Source: Aureibaculum algae (lineage in GTDB: Bacteria; Bacteroidota; Bacteroidia; Flavobacteriales; Flavobacteriaceae). Taken from it: a stretch of DNA of 64,000 nucleotides. Both the position numbers and the translations under genes were made by a program. Position 1 is the first letter of the stretch. Each line of letters opens with the position of its first letter. The notes below the pieces were generated by a model, which worked only from the letters and a program-made list of their open reading frames with translations, ran no database searches and was not told the DNA's origin. Location: assembly GCF_006065315.1 (NCBI RefSeq), contig NZ_CP040749.1, positions 1,626,501 to 1,690,500 on the forward strand, written 5' to 3'. This document shows, one piece after another, positions 35,500-44,195 of this stretch.

Positions 35500-36285
35500 T
35501 TAGTTAAATTTTATAAGCTCGTCATTTGGCAAGTCATATTCATATAATTTAGTGTTATCATTATATTCATAGTATAGCCATTGTAAGGTATTGGTTTTCT
35601 CTTCAAAAGTGTTAAAAATTCCGAATACAGAATACTCTTTGTCGTTTTTGGTCTGTGTTTCTATGGAATATCCCAACTGCTCGTTATTTTGTACACTTTG
35701 TTTTATGAATTCATTAGTGGTGTTAGCAATATAATATTCAACAACCGAATAGCTATGCTCAAGAAAACTTTGCGTATAATTATTTTCTTCAGGTGCAGTA
35801 TTTATAAGTTTTTTGGTATACTGTTTTCTGAATTTTGAAATATTGCCATCCTTAATTTTTTTAGAATTGACAATTACTTCTGTTAGCATTGGAGTATCGC
35901 CTTCACCAGCAATGTAAATGGTATCTTTTATCCATTTAATTTCTATGATATCACCTTTTAAAAAATCCCTATCCTCAATCTTACTATTTATAAAACTCAA
36001 TGCATCACTGCCCTTATTCGCATGAAGTAAATAATAATCTCCATCATCATTATAGCTTACAAAATCTAAAGTGTCGATATATATAGTATTAGGTTGTTTT
36101 GTGACTTTTTCTTTTACAGTGAGAGTGTCTTTAATGGTAGCAGCCTCTTGAGTAACGATGCTGTCTTTTGATACTTCTTCGTTACTATTTTTGTTTTCTT
36201 TTTCTTTTTCTTTTTCAACATTTTCCTTACAAGAAAGCAGTAGTACAAGAGGTATAAAAATCCAGATTTTGTTCATTATTTTCAT
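35500..36285 (-). CDS. Unknown lipoprotein
   Basis: Starting at ATG 36285 (MKIMNKIWIFIPLVLLLSC) the protein has a standard lipobox cysteine. An earlier TTG-type start would add an untypical N-terminus and overlap the upstream gene. The mature part begins with a lysine/glutamate-rich linker and continues into a domain with NTIYIDTLDFVSYNDDGDYY and TLQWLYYEYND. No family was recognised. The start lies four bases after the upstream lipoprotein gene ends, indicating an operon. Confidence 0.72.
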   Translation of the reverse strand: MKIMNKIWIFIPLVLLLSCKENVEKEKEKENKNSNEEVSKDSIVTQEAATIKDTLTVKEKVTKQPNTIYIDTLDFVSYNDDGDYYLLHANKGSDALSFINSKIEDRDFLKGDIIEIKWIKDTIYIAGEGDTPMLTEVIVNSKKIKDGNISKFRKQYTKKLINTAPEENNYTQSFLEHSYSVVEYYIANTTNEFIKQSVQNNEQLGYSIETQTKNDKEYSVFGIFNTFEEKTNTLQWLYYEYNDNTKLYEYDLPNDELIKFN

Positions 36286-36289
36286 GTTT

Positions 36290-37036
36290 TTAGTTTTCGT
36301 CAAAATGTATTGTTTTTTCAAGAGTACGGTTGTACTCAATAGTACTATTTTTTATTAATTTAGGGTTTGTTAAACCATATTCTATTCTTTCTAGTTTTAT
36401 TTCTAAACGGGTTGGAATGGTTAAAGAATCATTAAAATAAGATTTAGGAATGGTATAATTACCAGAGGGGGCTTTTAGCGTATCCATTTGTCTTTCTCCA
36501 AAACCGTGTTGGGTTATATTTTCTGAAGTTTCTTTAATAACTAGTGTTCCTTTTTGAAATTCCAAATGATGTGGTGTGTAAAGATGATTCCAATTAAAAA
36601 CAAAATCCTCGTTTGTTGAGATACGCTCTGGGATATTAAATTCGGTATTTCTGTTTTGAATCATAGGCTTTATATAAGCTAAAGGATAGGTAGTGCTATC
36701 AGGTAAAATGATTTCAAAATAATAAGAATCGCTTCTGCGTAAACTATCCGTTCGGTAAAACGATGTTTTTGTATAGTACAATTCGTTTTTTACATATAAT
36801 TCCATAGGAAAGCCATTTAATAACACTTTTATGTTTTCATTAATTATCTTTTTTTTACCATCCGTCAGTACTACTTTTATTTGGTTTAAAGCGTCTTCTC
36901 TGTCACCATCTTTAATTTGAATATGTACTTTTAATTTTTCTATATTTTTTGCGTCTGCATCAGAAAGTGTTGAAACATCACAGCAACTAAAAAGAAATAG
37001 AATTAATAGTATGGAAAAGTATCTTCTCATAATCAT
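36290..37036 (-). CDS. Unknown lipoprotein
   Basis: The N-terminus MRRYFSILLILFLFSCCD gives a lipobox with two adjacent cysteines. The remaining 220 residues are beta-rich, with extracellular-domain character, and no family was recognised. It heads a probable two-gene unit with the next lipoprotein. A 21-bp-spaced operator-like repeat lies 112 bases upstream at 37148-37178. The 312-base gap before DUF779 holds only this operator. Confidence 0.72.
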   Translation of the reverse strand: MIMRRYFSILLILFLFSCCDVSTLSDADAKNIEKLKVHIQIKDGDREDALNQIKVVLTDGKKKIINENIKVLLNGFPMELYVKNELYYTKTSFYRTDSLRRSDSYYFEIILPDSTTYPLAYIKPMIQNRNTEFNIPERISTNEDFVFNWNHLYTPHHLEFQKGTLVIKETSENITQHGFGERQMDTLKAPSGNYTIPKSYFNDSLTIPTRLEIKLERIEYGLTNPKLIKNSTIEYNRTLEKTIHFDEN

Positions 37037-37147
37037 TAGTAACGTTTTTGCAAGTGAATTGTTATAAAATAGATTTTGGGAGAGTCCTTATTTCTATGAT
37101 AAGTCAAAAATAGGATCCATTGGTCAACTATAAAGCTACCAATGTGA

Positions 37148-37178
37148 ATTCGAGGTGATTTAATATATATATGAAATA
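37148..37178 (-). promoter_or_regulatory. LytTR-type operator, 21-bp-spaced direct repeats (site 3)
   Basis: ATTCG at 37148 is followed 21 bp later by ATATG at 37169. The surrounding block CCAATGTGAATTCGAGGTG matches sites 1 and 2 with several changes, so this is the weakest of the four. It lies 112 bases upstream of the lipoprotein gene starting at 37036. Confidence 0.45.
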
Positions 37179-37348
37179 TAAGACTATAGATTTGGAATAA
37201 TTAAAAATACTCAACTTATAATTTTGAGAAATATAAATAGGAGAAAAGATGTAGTATGGTTTAAATTTATAACCCCGTAATATGAAAGGTAATGATGAAA
37301 AAGTGCCTGATATAATTCAGATCTATTATAAAGAATTTTGACTACCGT

Positions 37349-37702
37349 TTACTTATTAAAAAAGGCGTTCTCTTCATCAGTTAATAATCTTGAATGGATT
37401 AAGAAACGAAGTCCCAACGGTATTTCTAAGGAAAAACTAGCACCGCGACCTTCGGTAATATCTACGGTTAAATGGGTGTGTTTCCAATATTCAAATTGAT
37501 CTTGGTTCATGTAAAAATTAACACCCTCAATTTCTCCTAAAAGAATATCACTTTCATCTAAATACATATCTCCTTTTTCAAAAACCATAGGAGCAGAGCC
37601 ATCACAACAGCCACCACTTTGATGAAAAATTAATTCGCCATGTTTTGCTTTTAATTGTTGTAAAATTATTGCTGCTTTTTTCGTAATTGCTATTCTTTCC
37701 AT
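37349..37702 (-). CDS. DUF779 domain protein
   Basis: This 117-residue protein is typical of DUF779: SGGCCDGSAPM (about residues 29-39), a DILLGEIEGV strand and YWKHTHLTVDITEGRG. The adjacent cysteines and the HTH motif suggest a metal or redox site. The family is habitually linked to aldehyde or alcohol dehydrogenases, and here it follows the aldehyde dehydrogenase gene. Its exact role is unknown. A terminator-like hairpin lies between the two genes. Confidence 0.88.
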   Translation of the reverse strand: MERIAITKKAAIILQQLKAKHGELIFHQSGGCCDGSAPMVFEKGDMYLDESDILLGEIEGVNFYMNQDQFEYWKHTHLTVDITEGRGASFSLEIPLGLRFLIHSRLLTDEENAFFNK

Positions 37703-37710
37703 GGTATGAA

Positions 37711-37744
37711 GTTTAAAAAAAGGCTGAATATAATATCCAGCCTT
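37711..37744 (-). terminator. Intercistronic terminator between the aldehyde dehydrogenase and DUF779
   Basis: On the minus strand AAGGCTG (37738-37744) pairs with CAGCCTT (37720-37726) and is followed by a T run. It would lower expression of DUF779 relative to the dehydrogenase. Confidence 0.7.
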
Positions 37745-37763
37745 GGCTATAAAAAAGAATCTA

Positions 37764-39263
37764 TTAAAAGAAACCCAGTTTGTTTTTATCGTAAGAAATC
37801 AACATGTTCTTCGTTTGACGGTAGTAATTGAGCATCATTACATGGTTTTCTCTACCAAAACCTGATTTTTTGTACCCTCCAAACGGTGCATGTGCAGGAT
37901 AAGCGTGATAACAATTCACCCAAACACGTCCAGCTTTGATGGCACGCGGTATTTGATACAATTGGTGGGCATCTCTTGTCCAAACACCGGCTCCTAATCC
38001 GTAAAGGGTATCGTTGGCAATTTCTATGGCATCGGCTTCATCTTTAAATTTAGTTACACAGACTACCGGACCAAAGATTTCTTCTTGAAATACTCGCATT
38101 TTATTGTGACCTTCAAGTATGGTCGGTTTAATATAAAATCCGTTGGCTAAGTTGCCTTCTAGTTTATTGGCAGAACCACCTGTTAGTACTTTTGCTCCTT
38201 CGTCTTTTCCTATTTTAAAATACGATTGTATTTTTTCGTACTGATCATTAGAGGCTTGTGCACCAATCATTGTATTTACATCATAAGGATTGTCTTGTAT
38301 AATGGCATTTGTTCTAGCCACAACACGTTCCATAAATGCATCATAAATATCTTCTTGTACCAATAATCTGGAAGGTGCTGTACATACTTCTCCTTGATTA
38401 AAAGCAAACAATACCGCTCCTTCAATGGCTTTATCTAAATAGGCATCATCGGCATCCATAACAGAATTAAAGAAAATATTAGGCGATTTTCCACCTAGCT
38501 CCATCGTAACAGGATTCAAATTCTTAGAGGCATATTGCATAATTAATTGTCCTGTGGTAGTTTCTCCTGTAAAGGCCACTTTATCTACTCTAGAACTTGA
38601 TGCTAATGGTTTACCGGCTTCAGGACCAAAACCATGAACAATATTTACCACACCAGGAGGAAATACATCCGCAATTTTCTCCATCAATAAGGTTGCTGAT
38701 GAAGGGGTTTGTTCCGCTGGTTTTAACACCACACAGTTACCCGTTACCAATGCCGGAGGTAATTTCCATGATAGCATTAATAGCGGAAAGTTCCATGGAA
38801 TAATTTGTCCTACGACACCGAGTGGTTCTTTAATATTCATAGACAAGGTGTTAGAATCTAGTTCTGATGCACCTCCTTCTTCTGAACGAATACAAGCTGC
38901 AAAATAACGCCAATGATCAACTGCTAAAGGAATATCAGCATTTAATGTTTCACGGATTGGTTTGCCATTATCACAAGTTTCAACCAATGCAAATTCTTCC
39001 AAATTAGCTTCAATAATATCGGCTACTTTATTTAAAAGTGTTGCTCTTTCAGTAGCTGAAGTGTTTCCCCAAGATTCTTTTGCAGCATTGGCAGCATCTA
39101 AAGCCAATTCTATATCTTCTTTTTGAGAACGTGGATATTTTGCAATTAAGCTATTATCAATGGGAGATGTATTTTCAAAATATTGACCACCGAGCGGTGC
39201 AACAAATTTTCCATTAATAAAATTGGAATATTTTTCTTTAAATTTTGGTTTCGAATAACTCAT
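37764..39263 (-). CDS. NAD-dependent aldehyde dehydrogenase
   Basis: This 499-residue cytosolic ALDH oxidises an aldehyde to the acid. The catalytic residues are visible: C294 in GEVCTAPS, E255 in [10 protein letters not shown]158 in PWNFP and K181 in VVLKPAEQ. The sequence resembles the AldB/ExaC (acetaldehyde or broad-range) group, which is frequently next to DUF779 as here. The upstream AraC-type regulator is divergent, and a palindrome (39301-39320) lies between them. The substrate is not defined. Confidence 0.93.
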   Translation of the reverse strand: MSYSKPKFKEKYSNFINGKFVAPLGGQYFENTSPIDNSLIAKYPRSQKEDIELALDAANAAKESWGNTSATERATLLNKVADIIEANLEEFALVETCDNGKPIRETLNADIPLAVDHWRYFAACIRSEEGGASELDSNTLSMNIKEPLGVVGQIIPWNFPLLMLSWKLPPALVTGNCVVLKPAEQTPSSATLLMEKIADVFPPGVVNIVHGFGPEAGKPLASSSRVDKVAFTGETTTGQLIMQYASKNLNPVTMELGGKSPNIFFNSVMDADDAYLDKAIEGAVLFAFNQGEVCTAPSRLLVQEDIYDAFMERVVARTNAIIQDNPYDVNTMIGAQASNDQYEKIQSYFKIGKDEGAKVLTGGSANKLEGNLANGFYIKPTILEGHNKMRVFQEEIFGPVVCVTKFKDEADAIEIANDTLYGLGAGVWTRDAHQLYQIPRAIKAGRVWVNCYHAYPAHAPFGGYKKSGFGRENHVMMLNYYRQTKNMLISYDKNKLGFF

Positions 39264-39300
39264 AAAAATATTTTTTTAGTGATTAATTATTTGATAATGA

Positions 39301-39320
39301 ATCCGTGTAATATTACGGAT
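39301..39320. promoter_or_regulatory. Palindromic site between ALDH and AraC regulator
   Basis: ATCCGT and ACGGAT are exact inverted arms separated by GTAATATT, and the centre GTAATATTAC is itself a palindrome. It lies 38 bases upstream of the aldehyde dehydrogenase start and 106 bases before the AraC start, a plausible regulator site. A dimer-type symmetry is unusual for AraC proteins, which mostly use direct repeats. Confidence 0.45.
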
Positions 39321-39425
39321 ATAACATTTTTATAAAGGTATTATTTAGGTATCAGAAATAACTGAACGTATTTATTAATAAATTGAACATATCTACTTTT
39401 CTGAATATTTTTTGTATTATTGTGT

Positions 39426-40346
39426 ATGAGTCAGCTCTTACAATCGCATAGAAAGAACAGAAAACTAACGACGTTAGTAGAAAACAGGACTACCTATAGT
39501 GCTGAATATGCGGAGTTAAACATTTTTGAGACTCATAAAATTGCAGAAAAAGTAAAGCTCACTTTTGACTTTCCTGTAATAGCGAGTATGCTTACCGGAA
39601 AAAAAATAATGCATTTAGAAGGACTGCCTAGTTTTGAATTCTTTCCAGGTGAATCTGTGGTAATGCCCAGAAGTAAACCCATGGTAATTGATTTTCCTAT
39701 TGCTAATGAAAAGAACCCTACACAATGTCTCGCATTAGGTATAGATGAAAAGAAAATTAGCGATGTGGTGTTGAATTTTAACAACTATGTAGCTATTGAA
39801 AATGAAAATAATAATTGGGATTTAGACGCAAACACCTCTCATTTAACCAATAACCAAGCGGTGAATCATTTAGTAGAGCGTTTGGTATATACATTTACCA
39901 ACAATAATAAATCTAAAGATGTATTGTTAGACTTGATGATACAAGAGCTAATTGTACGTTTATTACAAACAAAGGCGAAAGCTCTTATTTTAAGTGATAC
40001 GCAAAATGTTTTGAACGATACCAGAATTGGTATGGTTATTCAATTTATTAAAGAAAACTTAACCAATAGAGATATTACGGTTGATGTGTTGGCAGAAAAA
40101 GCCTGTATGAGTACTTCTCATTTTCATAAAAAGTTTAAGAATACCTTGGGGGTTTCACCTATAGACTATATTAATTCTGAAAAGATAAAATTTTCTAAAA
40201 AATTAATAAAGGAAAAGAAAAGTTTTCAGATGTCTGAAATTGCCATTAAGTCCGGTTTTAATAATACCAGTTATTTCAATAGACAGTTTAAAAAGATGGA
40301 AATGATGACGCCTCAACAGTTTAAAAAATCAATTACCACTTCCTAA
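39426..40346 (+). CDS. AraC-family transcriptional regulator
   Basis: An N-terminal ligand-binding domain (AraC_N-like, about residues 1-190) precedes a C-terminal double helix-turn-helix. The latter shows DVLAEKACMSTSHFHKKFKN and IAIKSGFNNTSYFNRQFKKM. It is divergent from the aldehyde dehydrogenase/DUF779 genes and probably regulates them in response to an aldehyde or alcohol, as in other AraC-ALDH pairs. A TTG at 39420 is an alternative start; ATG 39426 (MSQLLQSHRKNRKL) is preferred. Confidence 0.9.
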   Translation: MSQLLQSHRKNRKLTTLVENRTTYSAEYAELNIFETHKIAEKVKLTFDFPVIASMLTGKKIMHLEGLPSFEFFPGESVVMPRSKPMVIDFPIANEKNPTQCLALGIDEKKISDVVLNFNNYVAIENENNNWDLDANTSHLTNNQAVNHLVERLVYTFTNNNKSKDVLLDLMIQELIVRLLQTKAKALILSDTQNVLNDTRIGMVIQFIKENLTNRDITVDVLAEKACMSTSHFHKKFKNTLGVSPIDYINSEKIKFSKKLIKEKKSFQMSEIAIKSGFNNTSYFNRQFKKMEMMTPQQFKKSITTS

Positions 40347-40390
40347 GGTTTTAGCTTACTATAACCTATAGGGTTTAGAAAGAAAGTGGT

Positions 40391-40576
40391 TTACTGAGCA
40401 GTCTTAAAATCACCAAAAAATAACGCTGTAAGTAACAACCCGATTCCAATCCCTATAAAAGATCCTTTTGCCAAATCAGTTAATTCCGAGTAATGGGTAG
40501 CTACTTGTGCCGTAGCAATTACAAACATACCAGCAGATAGTAATAGGAGTGATTTTCTTTTTGTTGTTTTTTTCAT
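40391..40576 (-). CDS. Small membrane protein of 61 residues
   Basis: The protein has a basic N-terminus (MKKTTKRKS), a helix LLLLSAGMFVIATAQVA and a second helix GIGIGLLLTALFFG. No family is recognised. It may be a real small membrane protein, and codon use is like its neighbours. A weak relative of the 21-bp operator-like block (TAATTAGGGGTGTATTG at 40682) lies upstream. Confidence 0.55.
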   Translation of the reverse strand: MKKTTKRKSLLLLSAGMFVIATAQVATHYSELTDLAKGSFIGIGIGLLLTALFFGDFKTAQ

Positions 40577-40754
40577 CTTATTGCATTTTTATAAGGTATT
40601 TATTGGTAGAAGTGTTAAGTAAAATTAGAAATTTTTCCGATAAAATTAAAATAATAAGCAACTATTTTAATAAATAATCAATAATTAGGGGTGTATTGTT
40701 TATGTATAAGAAGTTGAAATGAGCATAGTTATACTTAAAATAGGATGGTTTAAG

Positions 40755-41144
40755 CTATAATTTATCAACGTTTTTCGATGCATTTCTCATTATTCCTTGC
40801 ACTTGAATTTGATACATACTGTTTAGTGGTTCATCTATTCCGATATATGTAAAATATTCAGCGTTGCATGTTTTGCAAATGATTTTATCAAATACAGGAA
40901 ATCCACCTTCTTTTGATTTGTTTGCAACACCAATATGGTAGTGTTGTCTGAGTTGTAAATATTCTTCTTCACTCAGGTTCGGTCCTTTACCTGTCCAGCT
41001 ATTTTCAATTTGCCTTTTATAATTCAATTGTAATGTTTCCTCAAAGGTTAAGCAAGTGAAGTTGTACGCTTCTGCCTCGTCCTTTTTACCGGTTATGTAA
41101 TCCGGATTTTTAATATATGAAGGTTTTATTATTTCATTATCCAT
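40755..41144 (-). CDS. Unknown small protein with CxxC motif
   Basis: This 129-residue soluble protein has a Cys-x-x-Cys pair (CKTC) near residue 92 but no second pair, so a full zinc ribbon is not formed by one chain. The N-terminal part contains YNFTCLTFEETLQLNYKRQ. No family was recognised. It is a single gene with no obvious operon partner. Confidence 0.62.
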   Translation of the reverse strand: MDNEIIKPSYIKNPDYITGKKDEAEAYNFTCLTFEETLQLNYKRQIENSWTGKGPNLSEEEYLQLRQHYHIGVANKSKEGGFPVFDKIICKTCNAEYFTYIGIDEPLNSMYQIQVQGIMRNASKNVDKL

Positions 41145-41194
41145 AGAATTTGTAATAAAGCAATCAAGTTAGCAAATACATTCAACATGGCTAA

Positions 41195-42148
41195 TTATAA
41201 ACCCAGTGAATCCATTTTTTCTTTTTCATACCTGCTGTCTTCTGCAGGATAACGTAACGATTCTTTGTAATTTCCAGATTGCTTGGCCAAAGACCAAGTT
41301 AAGCTTTCGCCAGCAAATTTTGGGGCAGGTATTTTTGTAAATACACTATCCTGATATGCTTGTTCTGCATTTATGATGTTCCAGCCTTCTTCTTTAAATT
41401 TATTGATAAGATCATCTAAAAATAGGGCAGAGGTTAAATTATGATGTAGTAATAAGGTGTGGCTGATGTGTCTTCCAGTAAGTTCTTTTGAAAGTGTTTC
41501 GTAATAGTTGGCCCGTTCTAAAATATGCTGTACATAAAAGTCTTTGAATTGGTCAAGTGCTGTTTTTTGAACACCAACTTCTTTTATCCTTTTTAATAGG
41601 CGTTGGTTAACATACCAATCAGAAGCATCTATAGTTACATATCCGTTTTGGTAATTGTTACGGCTCAGTATATTTCTTATACTATCTACTTTTAAGGGGT
41701 TTTGCCCTTCTTTTAAATAGGGGAAACGAAATAGTTTAATGCTATTGCTGAGGTTTGAGATTACGGAGTCGGTTCTTTTTAGTTCACTTTCAAAAAGTTC
41801 AGCAGAATTTATGTCGGAATTGAAATTGGGATGTGTAAAAGAATGATTGCCTATGCGATGGCCTGCATCGTTCCATGTTTTTAGTAAGTATTGGCCTTTT
41901 TCATTTAATTTGTTTTCACCGGTTACAAAAAACACCGCTTTTAGATTTTCTTTTTGGAGGTGAGACAAAATCATTTGATTCCAAGCTTCAAATTGATAAC
42001 CTGCTAAATCGGAAGTGATGCCATCATCAAAAGTAAAACTTACCGTTGGTTTACTTTTTACTATTTGCTCCGCTTGTTTAGTTGTTTCTTTTTTACAGCC
42101 TATGCAAAGCACGATTAGATATAAGGGTATAAAGAGTATTTTTCTCAT
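41195..42148 (-). CDS. Polysaccharide deacetylase-like lipoprotein
   Basis: A lipobox (CIGC, C18) anchors a NodB-type domain. The metal and catalytic residues appear as D41-D42 in FTFDDG and H102/H106 in IGNHSFTHP, the first two of the five NodB motifs. The remainder (VGVQKTALDQF, LLHHNLTSALFLDDLI) fits the later motifs. It would remove acetyl groups from a surface polysaccharide or wall glycan. The exact substrate is unknown. The gene is followed upstream, 24 bases away, by a small membrane protein gene on the same strand. Confidence 0.85.
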   Translation of the reverse strand: MRKILFIPLYLIVLCIGCKKETTKQAEQIVKSKPTVSFTFDDGITSDLAGYQFEAWNQMILSHLQKENLKAVFFVTGENKLNEKGQYLLKTWNDAGHRIGNHSFTHPNFNSDINSAELFESELKRTDSVISNLSNSIKLFRFPYLKEGQNPLKVDSIRNILSRNNYQNGYVTIDASDWYVNQRLLKRIKEVGVQKTALDQFKDFYVQHILERANYYETLSKELTGRHISHTLLLHHNLTSALFLDDLINKFKEEGWNIINAEQAYQDSVFTKIPAPKFAGESLTWSLAKQSGNYKESLRYPAEDSRYEKEKMDSLGL

Positions 42149-42172
42149 GAGTTCTTTTTGAGTTCGTATAAT

Positions 42173-42514
42173 TTAAATAACATCTACCACTTCTTCTAAT
42201 ACATAATGAGTTACGCCCACTACAATAGCAATTCCAATAATAATGAGTAATCGTAAACCTATGGCGTTTTTACGTTGGTTCAGTTTCTTTTTTAGGTAAA
42301 AAATATCAACTAGTATATAAAGTACAGCAATAATTCCACCAATAATGGCTCCAACCTGAATCAAAGCTACTCCATATACCCAATCAAACATTTTCATAAA
42401 ACCTGTTGAAGGTGCTGGTTTCGGCCCCAATATAATACGCATATGAGCAAAACCAGCCAGAAAGCATATTAGGGTCCAGATCAGGTAATTTAATAGTCTT
42501 TTAAAAATTGTCAT
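42173..42514 (-). CDS. Unknown membrane protein, 113 residues
   Basis: Three hydrophobic helices (about residues 10-26, 46-70 and 87-105) with a short loop between the first two define a small integral membrane protein. No family was recognised. It is 24 bases upstream of the polysaccharide deacetylase gene and could be cotranscribed with it. Confidence 0.6.
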   Translation of the reverse strand: MTIFKRLLNYLIWTLICFLAGFAHMRIILGPKPAPSTGFMKMFDWVYGVALIQVGAIIGGIIAVLYILVDIFYLKKKLNQRKNAIGLRLLIIIGIAIVVGVTHYVLEEVVDVI

Positions 42515-42742
42515 GGATTAATGATGCAATGAGCTGTTTGTTTTTTTCTAATGCCAAAGATAAATCCATTAGAGTATTAATAATTGTAATTGGTTCAATA
42601 TTTCAGACTTTTAACGCAACCTGTATTTATCACTATGATAATTCTATAATTTATCATCTTTTATTAGTCTTATGAACCGTATTGTACCATCATCAAATAA
42701 TGACTTAAAGGCATGGCTTCTCATTCTTTTTAACTAAGGTTT

Positions 42743-43174
42743 TTATGCTTGACTTTGTTCTAAGTTTACCATCCAATTAATACCAAACTTGTCGGTTAAC
42801 ATACCAAAATAGGAACCCCAAAATGTATTTTCCATTGGCATTGTTATGTGACCGCCTGCAGAAAGTCCTTTAAATAATTTATCGGCTTCCTCTGTGTTTT
42901 CAGGAGTAATTGAAACTGAAAAATTATTTCCCTGTACAAATTTAGGTCCCCAATCTCCAACGGTGTCACTGCCCATTAAAATGGTTTTTCCAATGGGTAA
43001 ACTCACATGCATAATTTTGTTTTTATCTGAATCCGTAACTTTATAACCGTCACCTTCAGGCATTTCTTCGAACCTGCCTAGGAAAATAAATTCGCCACCA
43101 AAAACGGATTTATAAAAGTTAAATGCAGCTTCACAATTTCCGTTAAAGTTTAAATAGGTGTTTATTGTTGCCAT
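42743..43174 (-). CDS. VOC/PhnB-like glyoxalase-fold protein
   Basis: This 143-residue protein is a two-module VOC fold of the PhnB type, opening INTYLNFNGNCEAAFNFYKSVFGGEF and closing YFGMLTDKFGINWMVNLEQ. PhnB-like proteins of this sort in Bacteroidetes are of unknown function and mostly not involved in phosphonate use. Metal-ligand residues cannot be assigned safely. It is a single gene. Confidence 0.85.
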   Translation of the reverse strand: MATINTYLNFNGNCEAAFNFYKSVFGGEFIFLGRFEEMPEGDGYKVTDSDKNKIMHVSLPIGKTILMGSDTVGDWGPKFVQGNNFSVSITPENTEEADKLFKGLSAGGHITMPMENTFWGSYFGMLTDKFGINWMVNLEQSQA

Positions 43175-43269
43175 AATATTTTTGTTTTAAAGGTAATGAA
43201 TTGTAGCATATTAAAAAGAGCATCTTACAATAGTCGATTTTTATTTCAGTTCAGATTACTACACTGTTT

Positions 43270-43812
43270 TTATTTTTTTAGATCAACAATTCTCTGTGTC
43301 AGAACATAGCTTCCATCTCCTTTCTGATTCGGATTTATGATTAAGAAATCAAGCCTTTTAATTTTTTTGTAGCCATTGATATCTATGGTATAGCTATTGT
43401 TTACTATGAAAAATCGTTTTGAAAAGAGCTCAAAATCTTCCTCCTGTCTTTTCATTCCATTATACTCCGCAACTGAAAGAAGCTCATCTATTTTAGTTAA
43501 TACGCCAAGTATAATTTCTGAACCGCTATTTAAAAACCGAGATTTATAAGGGCCAGCTTTAAATTCTACGTTGTTGATTTTTACAATGAATTGAAATGTT
43601 TTAGTAGAATCAATAATCGGAAATTGGTACAGATCACCATTTTTTTCTCCGTTTATTTTATTTCCATCTACAAGTATTGAAATTTCTGAAGCTTTTATTT
43701 TCTTTTCAATTTTATTCTTAAAAAACCGAAGCGAATGGCTTGAAAATTCCTTTTGACCATAGGTTAAAAGAAAGGAGATTGACAATAATAGGGTTAGAAG
43801 AACTGTTCTCAT
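43270..43812 (-). CDS. Unknown secreted protein
   Basis: A signal peptide (MRTVLLTLLLSISFLLTYG, cut before QKEF) precedes 160 residues without a recognised family. ATG 43812 is chosen over a GTG-type start at 43824 that would put a charged extension before the signal peptide. Beta-strand periodicity and the tail KIKRLDFLIINPNQKGDGSY suggest a small periplasmic domain. Confidence 0.65.
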   Translation of the reverse strand: MRTVLLTLLLSISFLLTYGQKEFSSHSLRFFKNKIEKKIKASEISILVDGNKINGEKNGDLYQFPIIDSTKTFQFIVKINNVEFKAGPYKSRFLNSGSEIILGVLTKIDELLSVAEYNGMKRQEEDFELFSKRFFIVNNSYTIDINGYKKIKRLDFLIINPNQKGDGSYVLTQRIVDLKK

Positions 43813-43824
43813 AAATATTTCCAC

Positions 43825-44195
43825 TTAAATAAGACTACAAGATAAAATTAAATTTCTAAAATTATATATGGTTTACAATTTTAAAGACTTATAAACTAAT
43901 TAATGTTATGCATCAGCTTTGTTTTCACTATCTATGAACGAACAGTTAACGAAGCTTTTACCGTGCTAAAAGAATATCTTTGAATATCTTTTCAGTTATC
44001 ATACGAAGCACAAAAAACGATAATTTTTTTTAAATAAATAAAAAAGGAGTAGGTACTATTAGTAAGAATTTCCGACCTTTAAAAATTGTTATTCGAGCTG
44101 GAAAATATGCAGAATAGTTTTTATAAACATGAACTTGTAGGTTGTTATTAGCTGCTAATCAATACTACCCATAAATCTTTATTTAAATAGTAATT
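43825..44195. other. Gene-free upstream region of the alginate-lyase-like gene
   Basis: No coding sequence was seen. A 13-base palindrome at 44147-44159 (ATTAGC-T-GCTAAT) lies 36 bases before the ATG of the lyase and could be a regulator site. No consensus TAnnTTTG box was found. Confidence 0.4.

Noticed and set aside
29148..37036. Toxin-immunity or secretion-system locus
   Set aside because: Several small unknown proteins and SH3b/YARHG domains suggested it, but no toxin domain, secretion ATPase or immunity pairing was recognised.
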